DNA of 64,000 nt, taken from positions 5,580,001 through 5,644,000 of the forward strand of contig CAWAHD010000002.1 of NCBI GenBank assembly GCA_963781785.1, given 5' to 3'. Position numbers and translations under genes: made by a program. Every line of letters starts with the position of its first letter. The stretch's first letter is position 1. Under the pieces are notes generated by a model, which made no database searches, had not been told where the DNA came from, and saw only the letters and a program-made list of their open reading frames with translations. Origin of the DNA: CAWAHD01 sp963781785 (GTDB taxonomy: Bacteria; Planctomycetota; Planctomycetia; Isosphaerales; Isosphaeraceae). Positions 55,130-63,277 of this stretch are shown piece by piece.

Positions 55130-55527
55130 TGCTCTACCCGTTTTGGACTCCCCTCTTTTGTCTCTCGCTGGTGTGAGGTTGACCCGAAACGAAGAACCCT
55201 CGCTGAGGTTCCGGGGACACCATGCATAACAGGGCCGGTTCCACTTGAGGTTTTGGGTACATCATGCCGATCTCCGACTTCACCTCGGAGTGGAGACCCA
55301 CGTCACGAACTACCAACCTGGGCGAAGTTGGACCTGGCTTTGTGCGCCGAGGTTTTGCCAAGGGTCAGAGTGTGCTGCTTACCCTGTTAGCGGAAGAGAA
55401 TGCCGTAGCTTCCGCCACGCTCCTGAAATCCAGCCATCGCCGCAGCTCCAATGTCACCGCAACGCTGTTACCAGTTTGTTACCATGGCGGGCAGGTCGGC
55501 ACGTTGCGATTCAACGCAAGTCGATAG

Positions 55528-55813
55528 TACCGAAGGTGGGACTTGAACCCACACGGGTGTTACCCCACCGGATTTTGAGTCCGGTACGTGTGCCATACTC
55601 GTGGTATTGGAAACACGTTGCGGTGGTGCTTAAAGTCTGCGAATCCAAGGCTCGCACGTCGCCACCTTGGTGGTTTCGCATTGTGTCCGCATGGGGCTGA
55701 CGTTGCCAATACCGTTCCCAATTTGTTCCGAACTCGCGCCCAAATAGAGGCCGGCACAGGGTTGATCATGGGTGATGGGCGGACGCGGGCAGTGGCCGAC
55801 GTCGGATCACGCC
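55528..55813 (-). repeat. tRNA-Leu-derived repeat unit, copy D
   Basis: Bases 55528-55596 hold the tRNA-Leu 3' part: GGCACACGTACCGGACTCAA, variable arm GGGGTAACACCC, T arm GTGGGTTCAAGTCCCAC, acceptor 3' strand CTTCGGTA. The 5' acceptor strand is absent. The next 140 bp and the tail to 55813 closely match copy C. Confidence 0.73.
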
Positions 55814-55875
55814 TGTAACCACCTTCCGAAATCATCTGCGGGCGATGCCGGGACGGTCTGCCGGGTGATAGACAC

Positions 55876-55922
55876 AAAACCCCGTCAGTGAGAAGCCCTC
55901 GGTCCTGCCAGCCGGGGGTTTT
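55876..55922. terminator. Possible bidirectional intrinsic terminator
   Basis: AAAACCCC (55876-55883) pairs with GGGGTTTT (55915-55922), followed by T on the plus strand and with A/T tails on both sides. It lies in the gap between copy 2 of the fusion gene and the kinase gene. Confidence 0.4.
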
Positions 55923-56093
55923 TCGTTGGCTTCTGCTTTCGGGGTAAGTCTTGTGCTCGCTCGCTCTCCGCTGAGCCCCTCGATACAATCACGAGCCGAC
56001 AGATCGCCGTCGGGAAAAAACATTTACGAGTTTTTCGATTCGACTGCGCCTTTCGCTCGCCGATTCCGCTGAGTGAGTCGGAGGACCAATTCC

Positions 56094-57738
56094 GTGAACG
56101 AGCTCGACCTGTTTGCCGCCGTCATTGCCATCGCCCAACCGGGGGAACGGGCTGCCCTGCTGGAGCGTGAATGCGCGGGCCGGCCCGACCTGCGAAACCG
56201 CATCGATCAGCTCGTGAGCGCGCACTTCAAGTCCAACGCGCTTGCTGGACGTGCCCGAGACGGATCAGACCAGCCTCGTCGCCAGCGCCAGCTCCGAGAC
56301 CGCGTCTTTGCCCGTTGCCGCCGAGGTTGCGGGGACGATCATCGCCGGTCGGTTTAAGCTGCTCCAGCAGATCGGCGAGGGGGGTATGGGCTCGGTCTGG
56401 ATGGCCGACCAGACCGAACCGGTCAAGCGCCGGGTGGCGGTCAAGCTGATCCGGGTCGAACGCGGTCAGTCGCGGACGATCCTGTCGCGGTTCGAGGCCG
56501 AGCGGCAGGCGATCACGGTCATGGACCACCCGCATATCGCCAAACTTCTCGACGCCGGCACGACGGCCGAGGGCTCACCCTTCTTTGTGATGGAGCTAGT
56601 CAAAGGGATCCCGCTCAACGACTATTGCGACGAACACAAGCTGAGCATTCGTGACCGGCTCCAGCTCTTCATGCAGATCTGCTCGGCGGTGCAGCATGCC
56701 CACCAGAAGGGGATCATCCACCGCGACTTGAAGCCGACCAACATCCTGGTCGAGAATCACGACGATAAGCCGGTGCCCAAGGTGATCGACTTTGGACTGG
56801 CGAAGGCCACCTCGGGGTTGCAGCTCAGCGAGCACACGCTGTTTACCGCCTTCGGCAGCGTGATGGGCACGCCGCTCTACATGGCGCCCGAGCAGGCGAA
56901 TTTCAGCGCGGTCGATATCGACACGCGGGCCGACGTGTACGCGCTGGGCGTGATTCTGTACGAGCTGTTGACCGGCACGACGCCGATCACGCGTGAGTCG
57001 ATGAAGAAGGCCGCGCTCGACGAGATGCTCAAGCTGATCCGCGAACAGGACGCCCCGACGCCGTCAAGCCGGCTGAGTACGTCGGAGAGTAAGCCGAACA
57101 TCGCGGCCAACCGGCAGATGGAGCCGCGGAAGCTGGGGCGGTTCATCAAGGGGGAGCTCGACTGGATCGTGATGAAGGCGCTCTCCAAGGAGCGGGACCG
57201 GCTGTACGAGACGGCCACGGGGTTCGCGCGGGATGTTGAACGGTTCCTGAACAACGAGGCGGTCGCCGCGGGACCGCCGAGCACAAGTTACCGGTTGCGG
57301 AAGTTTGTGAAACGTAACCGCGGGCAGGTGATCGCGGCCAGCTTGATTCTGCTGGCGCTTCTGGCCGGCCTCGCGGGAACGGGGCTAGGGTTGATGCGTG
57401 CCGAGCGTCAGCGGCTCGTCGCCGAGCGGGCCGCCAGGGCGGAGCGCCTTGCCAAGCAAGAGGCCGAGGCCAGACGCGAGGAAGCCGAAACGCAACAACG
57501 GCGTGCCCTTGCGGGTGAAAAACTGGCCAGTGAGCGACTTGTGCAGGTCGAAGCCGAAAAGAAGAAGACCGAAGAGGAGAAGAAGGTCGCCGTCGCGGTG
57601 AAAGACTTCCTGGAAAACAAGCTGCTGGGCCAGGCCGATGTGAGGACGCAGGCCGATGCCCTGCTCAAGGCGGGCGCGCTGGCGGCGGAGGCGAAGACCA
57701 ACCCGACGATCGGTGAGTTACTCGACCGTGCCGCCTAG
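56094..57738 (+). CDS. Ser/Thr protein kinase with membrane anchor, frameshifted and ending at an in-frame TAG
   Basis: GTG at 56094 with CGGAGGA upstream reads VNELDLFAAVIAIAQPGERA, the usual planctomycete kinase start. The frame changes at about 56,234-56,242 (one extra base) into LLDVPETDQTSLVASASSET. Kinase blocks: GEGGMGSVWMADQ, VAVKLI, IHRDLKPTNILV, KVIDFGLAKA, GTPLYMAPEQA and DVYALGVILYELLTGTTP. Then a membrane helix (VIAASLILLALLAGLAGTGL) and a coiled coil of Arg/Glu/Ala. At GELLDRAA a TAG (57736) ends it, while the same frame continues with the TPR part. The likely original residue is Gln (CAG). Confidence 0.85.
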
Positions 57739-59187
57739 GAACTGTCGGAGGCGAAGATCGAGGCCAACTTCCCTGGCCAGCCGCTGCTCCAGGCGGAGCT
57801 TTTGTTTACGATGGGGAACACCTATCGCGGTGTCGGCGCGTACGAGCGAGCGATCGGATTCTTGCAACGCTCGGTCGCGCTCTTCAAACAACATCTCGGC
57901 ACGGGTCATCCCGACAGGCTCACGAGCATGGGCAGCCTCGCGTCGGCGTACCAAGATGCCGGGAAGCTGGACCTGGCCCTGCCGCTTTTCGAGGAGACGC
58001 TCAAACTCAGGAAAGCCAAGCTGGGCCCCGATCATCCCCACACGCTCCCGAGCATGAACGAGCTTGCCCTGGCATATCAGGCTGCCGGGAAGTTTGACCT
58101 GGCCCTGCCGCTCCTCGAGGAGACGCTCAAGCTCAAGAAAGCCAAGCTCGGCCCTGATCATCCCGACACGCTCCCGAGCATGGGCAACCTTGCCATGACT
58201 TATTCGGCTGCCGGTAGGCTGGACCTGGCGCTGCCGCTCAACGAGGAGACGCTCAAGCTCCGGAAAGCCAAGCTCGGGCCCGATCATCCCCACACTCTCA
58301 CGAGCATGAACAACCTCGCCGAGGTATATCGGGCTGCCGGGAAGCTGGACCTGGCCCTGCCGCTCCTCGAGGAGACGCTCAACCTCAAGAAAGCCAAGCT
58401 CGGCCCCGATCATCCCCACACGCTCGCGAGCATGAACAACCTTGCCCTGGCATATCGGGCTGCCGGGAAGCTGGACCTGGCCCTACCGCTTTTCGAGGAG
58501 ACGCTCAAGCTCCAGAAGGCCAAGCTCGGGCCCGGTCATCCCGACACGCTCAAGACCATGGACAACCTCGCCTGGGCAAATCAGGCTGCCGGGAAGCTGG
58601 ACCTGGCCCTGCCGCTTTTCGAGGAGACGGTCAAGCTGATGAGAGCGAAACTCGGGCCCGATCATCCCCGCACGCTCACGAGCATGGGCCACCTTGCGTC
58701 CGCTTATCGGGATAGTGGGAAGCTGGACCTGGCCCTACCGCTTCTGGAGGAAACGCTCAAGCTCCGGAAGGCTAGACTAGGCCCCGATCATCCCGATACG
58801 GCCGGCACCATGGCCTCATTAGGAACGTTGCTCATCGAGAAAAGACTTTTCACCGAGGCCGAGCCGCTGCTTCGCGAGTGCCTGACCATCCGCGAAAAAA
58901 CGGAGCCCGACGCCTGGACGACCTTCAACACCAGGCGGATGCTCGGATCGGCTCTCCTGGGCCAGAAGAAGTATGCCGATGCCGAACCGCTGCTCTTGAA
59001 AGGTTACGAGGGGATGAAAAAGCGCGAGAAGTCGATTCCGAAATCGGGCGGAGCCGGCAAGCGCATTCCCGAAGCCCTTGATGTGCTGATCGAGCTGTAC
59101 ACCGCCACGAACAAGCCCGACGAAGTCAAAAAGTGGCAGGCCGAACGGGCGAAGTATCCCGCAGGCAAGCCGGCGGAGAAGAAATGA
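57739..59187 (+). CDS. TPR tail of the kinase, separated by the in-frame stop
   Basis: Continues the kinase frame directly after the TAG (ELSEAKIEANFPGQPLLQAE). An independent start could be the TTG at 57802. It holds seven closely similar 42-residue TPR repeats of the kinesin-light-chain type; the block GKLDLALPLFEETLKLRKAK recurs every 126 bases from about 57,962 to 58,718. A divergent tail ends GKPAEKK. A tandem DNA repeat of this length is prone to recombination. Probably the ligand-binding sensor part of the kinase. Confidence 0.75.
   Translation, partial: ELSEAKIEANFPGQPLLQAELLFTMGNTYRGVGAYERAIGFLQRSVALFKQHLGTGHPDRLTSMGSLASAYQDAGKLDLALPLFEETLKLRKAKLGPDHPHTLPSMNELALAYQAAGKFDLALPLLEETLKLKKAKLGPDHPDTLPSMGNLAMTYSAAGRLDLALPLNEETLKLRKAKLGPDHPHTLTSMNNLAEVYRAAGKLDLALPLLEETLNLKKAKLGPDHPHTLASMNNLALAYRAAGKLDLALPLFEETLKLQKAKLGPGHPDTLKTMDNLAWANQAAGKLDLALPLFEETVKLMRAKLGPDHPRTLTSMGHLASAYRDSGKLDLALPLLEETLKLRKARLGPDHPDTAGTMASLGTLLIEKRLFTEAEPLLRECLTIREKTEPDAWTTFNTRRMLGSALLGQKKYADAEPLLLKGYEGMKKREKSIPKSGGAGKRIPEALDVLIELYTATNKPDEVKKWQAERAKYPAGKPAEKK
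57920..58800 (+). repeat. Seven 126-bp tandem repeats inside the TPR region
   Basis: The sequence AAGCTGGACCTGGCCCTGCC (or close variants) recurs at about 57,962, 58,088, 58,214, 58,340, 58,466, 58,592 and 58,718, exactly 126 bp apart. Repeats differ at a few bases each. Confidence 0.85.
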
Positions 59188-59222
59188 ACCCGGCGCGGTA
59201 CAATCTCGGCAGGAGGTGATCC

Positions 59223-59951
59223 ATGCCAATGCATGACTGGACTCGCGTGGATGCCGGGATCTACCACGATTTCCACCACGAGTGGATCTCGGAAATCAAA
59301 CGCGCGCTGAACCGAGGGTTGCTGCCACCCGATTATTATGCCCTTGCAGAGCAAGTGGCTGCCGGGTTTGGGCCGGATGTCTTGACGTTGCAAGACCGGA
59401 CGGTCGCCACGGCTTACAACGGCGGGGGTGTCGCGACTCAGGCACGTCCCAAGACGACGTACTACACCGAACTCCCCGGCGAGTTCCAACAGCGCAAGAA
59501 AAGCATGGTGGCAGTCCGTCACGTCAGCGGGGATCACATTGTCGCCATCGTCGAAATCGTCTCGCCGGGAAACAAAAACAGTGCCAACTCCTTCCGAGCG
59601 TTCGTACAGAAGGCCTGCGAATTGATGGAGCAACGGATTCATCTGCTTTTGCTCGACCCGTTTCCTCCCGGTCGCCGGGATCCGAACGGCATTCACTCAG
59701 CGATCTGGGAACAATTCACTGACGAGCCGTTTGAACTACCTCCGGAGAAACCGCTCACCATGGTCGCTTACGATGCGGACCTCTGCACGAGGGCCTACAT
59801 TGAGACTGTCGCCGTCGGGGACGCGTTGCCCGACATGCCGCTCTTTCTCGCACCAGAGCTGTACGTCATGGTGCCTCTGGAAGTAACCTACCAATCGGCA
59901 TGGGACACCGTGCCGGCACGCTGGCAACGAGTCATCGCCTCCGCCAACTGA
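59223..59951 (+). CDS. DUF4058 family protein (second member)
   Basis: 242 residues, ATG at 59223, with AGGAGGTGATCC just upstream, a full match to the 16S 3' end and so a strong ribosome site. Starts MPMHDWTRVDAGIYHDFHHE, then VAIVEIVSPGNKNSANSFRA, the family's conserved block, and EQFTDEPFELPPEKPLTMVA. Same family as 22,064-22,858 but only moderately similar. Function unknown. Downstream of the TPR gene by 35 bp. Confidence 0.82.
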   Translation: MPMHDWTRVDAGIYHDFHHEWISEIKRALNRGLLPPDYYALAEQVAAGFGPDVLTLQDRTVATAYNGGGVATQARPKTTYYTELPGEFQQRKKSMVAVRHVSGDHIVAIVEIVSPGNKNSANSFRAFVQKACELMEQRIHLLLLDPFPPGRRDPNGIHSAIWEQFTDEPFELPPEKPLTMVAYDADLCTRAYIETVAVGDALPDMPLFLAPELYVMVPLEVTYQSAWDTVPARWQRVIASAN

Positions 59952-60015
59952 ATGATGAAATGACGAGCACCGCACCTGGTGATATCATTGCTTCGGGAAG
60001 CGTTTAGGATCCGCA

Positions 60016-60182
60016 ATGGAACGAATTCGCATCGAAGTGATCGATCGCACTTATGCTGCAATTCTGGCCGGCCAAGACGCCTGCGGAGCGGGCCGCCGAG
60101 AACGCATCGCCACCCGACCTGATGGAAATCTCGGCACTCTCCGGATCTGGATGACGAGCAGCGACACCGCGATATGCTGATT
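60016..60182 (+). pseudogene. Decayed small protein gene of a planctomycete-typical type
   Basis: Begins MERIRIEVIDRTYAAILAG, then frame changes yield KTPAERAAEN and PDLDDEQRHRDML. This matches a short protein commonly found in front of nucleotidyltransferase-like genes in these bacteria (MERIRIEVx...KTPAERV...HPDWxx). At least two frame shifts in 55 codons. Confidence 0.5.
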
Positions 60183-60701
60183 GATGGAGCCTCGATCTTG
60201 GTTCGTGGGGCAGCGGCATTTCGCACACGTTTCGAGAGTATCGCTACGGTGACCGAACACATCCGTCGTTGCCGCGTTTCCGGAGGACGAGTTTTTCTGA
60301 GTGAGGCCGCGGCGAGATGCGGTCCGAACCCGCTTCAGTTCAACGTGATTCACCCGGGAAGCGGAAACAAGATCGACTTTATCCTGACTCGCCCGGATTC
60401 CTGGAACGCCAATCAACTGGCGCGGCGTCGAAGGATCGAACTGCGACACGGCCAGGAGGCCTTTGACGCCTACGTCGCCGCCCCAGAAGACGTGATCCTC
60501 GGCAAACTCTGGTATTTCGCCGAAGGCGGTGGTGATCGACATTTGCGAGACATTGCGGGAATATTGCGGGTCACCGGTGAGGGCGTCGACCGCGCCCTTG
60601 TCGAGCGCTGGGCGACGAAACTGGGATACCTGGAAATCTCGCACCAGATTGTGGCGAAAGTCGATGCTCCCGATTGCCCTCCAGGACCGGGCAACCCCTG
60701 A
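60174..60701 (+). pseudogene. DUF6036-like nucleotidyltransferase fold protein, N-terminus degraded
   Basis: 175 codons open from 60174, but the first about 40 residues are not family-like; the recognisable part begins at LSEAAARCGPNPLQFNVIHP. GSGNKIDFILTRPDSWNANQ, ELRHGQEAFDAYVAAPEDVI, LGKLWYFAEGGGDRHLRDIA and RWATKLGYLEISHQIVAKVD follow, as in small toxin/antitoxin-associated nucleotidyltransferase-like proteins. The G-S-x(9)-D-x-D catalytic N-terminus is missing. Confidence 0.5.
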
Positions 60702-60728
60702 CGGCGCCCTCGTCCCACAGGCTTTCTC

Positions 60729-61220
60729 ATGAACCCCGCCGAACTGTTGCCGCAGGTGTATAACGAGCTTCGCAAGCTCGCGGCGTCGAAGCTCGCATCG
60801 GAAAAGCCCGGCCATACCCTCGACGCCACGGCTCTTGTTCACGAAGTATTCTTGAAGCTCGGCGGCGAGCGTTCGTTCGCGTCGCGCAGCGACTATTTGA
60901 AAGCGGCCGCCCAGGCGATGCGTCGGATCCTGGTCGATCACGCCCGCGCCAGGAACGCCGTCAAACGAGGGGGCGGGCGCCGCGTCGATCTGGAAACCGA
61001 CCATCTGGCCGTCACGCCCCGCGATGACGGTATCGAGGCACTCGACGAAGCCCTTTCGCGTTTGGCGGTGGAGCAGCCCAAACTCGCCGAGCTTGTCCAG
61101 TTGCGTCACTTCGGCGGCTTGACGCTCGCCCAGTGCGCAGAAGTCCTCGGCATATCACCGCGCACTGCCGACACCTGGCGGGCGTATGCCCGCGCCTGGC
61201 TGGCCGTCGAGATCAAGTAA
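60729..61220 (+). CDS. ECF-type RNA polymerase sigma factor (PF07638 group)
   Basis: 163 residues. LLPQVYNELRKLAASKLASE, HTLDATALVHEVFLKLGGER, and RRILVDHARARNAVKRGGGR are region 2 and linker signatures of the planctomycete-expanded ECF group. PKLAELVQLRHFGGLTLAQC then AEVLGISPRTADTWRAYARA is region 4 with helix-turn-helix. Partner in such systems is normally a Ser/Thr kinase; here the kinase at 56,094 lies upstream on the same strand. Confidence 0.9.
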   Translation: MNPAELLPQVYNELRKLAASKLASEKPGHTLDATALVHEVFLKLGGERSFASRSDYLKAAAQAMRRILVDHARARNAVKRGGGRRVDLETDHLAVTPRDDGIEALDEALSRLAVEQPKLAELVQLRHFGGLTLAQCAEVLGISPRTADTWRAYARAWLAVEIK

Positions 61221-62404
61221 AAATAACGATCGTCCGGTGGCACCACGAGTTGCAGACGCATGTCGTCATTCAGTGCCGACGCTGAGATGGTTGCGTTCCG
61301 CGGAAAATGGGATGCCGAGTCCAACACATAGGCAACGACGGTTATAATACATATCCGCTATCGAAGTTGATCGCCTAACCGGTGACGTTTCTCTCACAGG
61401 GGGCGAGTGAGCCGACACGCCGATGGGCCGTGGCGAATAATGCGGGCTTTCTCGACGCCGGTCCGAACGCGTTTCATTACCAAAGGTGGGACTTGAACCC
61501 ACACGGGTGTTGCCCCACCGGATTTTGAGTCCGGCGCGTCTGCCATACTCGTGGTATTGGAAACACGTTGCGGTGATACTTAAAGTCTTTGATTACAAGG
61601 CAGTTACGATACTGCCCTGACGCACGTACATTGTAGTCGCATTGGGCTGACATTGCCAATACTGTTCCCAATTTGTTCCCAAATCGGCCTCGCTGGCCGT
61701 GGCGTTCGGGCAAGGGTGACTGAGCGCCGTCCGCGTAAGTCGACCGCAGCAATGGCGGAGCCGGAAAGCACGCGGTCGCAAGGATACCGATGCGTCTGAG
61801 GAATCGCCGATATCGGGGTGGGGCGGCGGGAATTGCACCCGCAGTCAGTCTGACGCAAACGCTGAAGCCCAATGAAGTTATGGCAAGTGTCCCTTGGGCT
61901 GGCCGGAAATGGGCCGGGAGGACGAGGCACTCCGCGAGCTGGTCGCAAACTGGCACTGCCTGACGCCTTCCGTCAAGACCACCATCATGGATCTGGCCCG
62001 GCGCGACTGAATCTCGGGACGTGGATTGGAGGCGCTAAGAATCCAACCCACTACTTAAAAGCAGCGAGCCGGGCTTGCAGGTCCGAGCAAATCGTGGGAG
62101 CCCAAGAATTGATCCAAGTTTACCTCGGGGCGACAAGATGGCTATTGAACTTTTTCTCACGGGCGTCGCGGGCTGGGAGAGCCCTCTTTTCCAGGCTAGA
62201 ATGGCGCCAACCCCAGTTGGAATACCGGCTGCTCGTTCCGGTTGCTGAGCGGGACCATCGAAATCCGACAGGTCATGGGTCCGCCCAAGCGAATCAAACA
62301 CAAACGCCGTTGGTGTACATACGTGCCAAAACATTACGATTGGTCGGCGACCGCTAGCGTTCCGGGCGAGGGCGTACCCTGACAATCATCCACGGTGCGA
62401 CGCC
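61221..62404. other. 1.18-kb region without a complete gene; holds tRNA-Leu repeat E
   Basis: Contains repeat copy E (61478 to about 62008). The rest shows no recognised family in any frame. It separates the two ECF sigma modules. Confidence 0.45.
61478..62008 (-). repeat. tRNA-Leu-derived repeat unit, copy E
   Basis: Bases 61478-61546: tRNA-Leu 3' part from GGCAGACGCG (D-loop) through anticodon arm, variable arm GGGGCAACACCC, T arm and acceptor. Conserved block to about 61,680 ends in the TTCCCAATTTGTTCCCAA boundary seen in all full copies. A T-arm-like element GCGGGTGCAATTCCCGC lies at 61829, and ALRELVANWHCLTPSVKTTI is read at about 61,927 on the plus strand. Spacing from the anticodon to the T arm is about 306 bp, as in copy A (305 bp). 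Confidence 0.68.
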
Positions 62405-63124
62405 ATGGACAGTTCGTTTCAATCGAAGAATTTCCCTACCACGCTCTGGACGGTCGTTCTGCACGCTGGTCGAAACGAACCCACGCAAGTCCAGGCCGCG
62501 CTGGCGCAGCTTTGTCAGGCGTACTGGTATCCGCTTTACTCCTTCGTTCGGCGCCGGGGATATTCGTCGCACGACGCTCAGGACCTCACGCAGGCGTTTT
62601 TCGCCCAGCTTCTGGAGAAACGTGGGCTGGAACGCGTCGATCCAGAGCTGGGGCGATTCCGCACCTTCTTGCTGGCGTCGTTGAAGAATTTCTTGGCAAA
62701 CGACTGGGACAGAGCGCACGCCCGCAAACGTGGCGGAGGACAGACGATCGTCTCAATCGACGAGGAGAGTGCCGAGTCGCGTTATCAACTCGAACCAAGC
62801 CACGATATGACTGCCGAGCGTCACTTCGAGCGACAGTGGGCCATGACTCTTCTGGATCAGGTACTCGACGCCTTGAGGGATGAATACCACTCCGAAGGCA
62901 AGGGCGATCACTTCGATGAACTGAAGGCTGTTATTATCGGCCAGCCGGAGGCGTACGCGGACATGGCGGCCCGGTTACGGCGTAGCGAGGGGGCGATCAA
63001 GGTGGCGGTTCATCGATTGCGCCACCGCTACCGTGATTTGATGCGGGCCCGAATTGCCGCAACCGTGGGCGAGGGGGATGTCGATGACGAGTTGCGTCAT
63101 CTGTTGGCGGTGCTAGGCGGCTGA
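62405..63124 (+). CDS. ECF-type RNA polymerase sigma factor
   Basis: 239 residues. FPTTLWTVVLHAGRNEPTQV, LCQAYWYPLYSFVRRRGYSS and AQDLTQAFFAQLLEKRGLER form region 2; region 4 reads YADMAARLRRSEGAIKVAVH with RLRHRYRDLMRARIAATVG. This sigma type commonly precedes a zinc-ribbon Ser/Thr kinase, as it does here (154 bp downstream). Larger than the first sigma factor and of a different ECF group. Confidence 0.9.
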   Translation: MDSSFQSKNFPTTLWTVVLHAGRNEPTQVQAALAQLCQAYWYPLYSFVRRRGYSSHDAQDLTQAFFAQLLEKRGLERVDPELGRFRTFLLASLKNFLANDWDRAHARKRGGGQTIVSIDEESAESRYQLEPSHDMTAERHFERQWAMTLLDQVLDALRDEYHSEGKGDHFDELKAVIIGQPEAYADMAARLRRSEGAIKVAVHRLRHRYRDLMRARIAATVGEGDVDDELRHLLAVLGG

Positions 63125-63277
63125 CGGCAGGAAAGCTGGTCGATGAGCTGGCTTCGCTTGCCAGATGAGGGCGGATAGGGTGATCTCATTTCCGTTCATC
63201 TTTTCCTGTAACCTTTCGTGACGGGTGCTTTTGGTAGTGGTGGAGACGAAAACACCCACGATGAAAGGCAAAAAACC

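Larger units (their letters stand above)
55130..56093. other. 960-bp region with tRNA-Leu repeat and terminator-like hairpin, no gene
   Basis: Contains repeat copy D (55528-55813) and the hairpin at 55876-55922. The remaining sequence shows only short frames with no family. The plus-strand frame MPISDFTSEWRPTSRTTNLG at 55264 is not supported by any similarity I can see. Confidence 0.45.

Noticed and set aside
57718..58419. Minus-strand frame over the TPR repeats
   Set aside because: Its repeats are only the reverse complement of the 126-bp TPR-coding repeats.
62035..62385. Minus-strand frame of 116 residues near the end
   Set aside because: No motif, low-complexity composition and no ribosome site; in a region of repeat debris.
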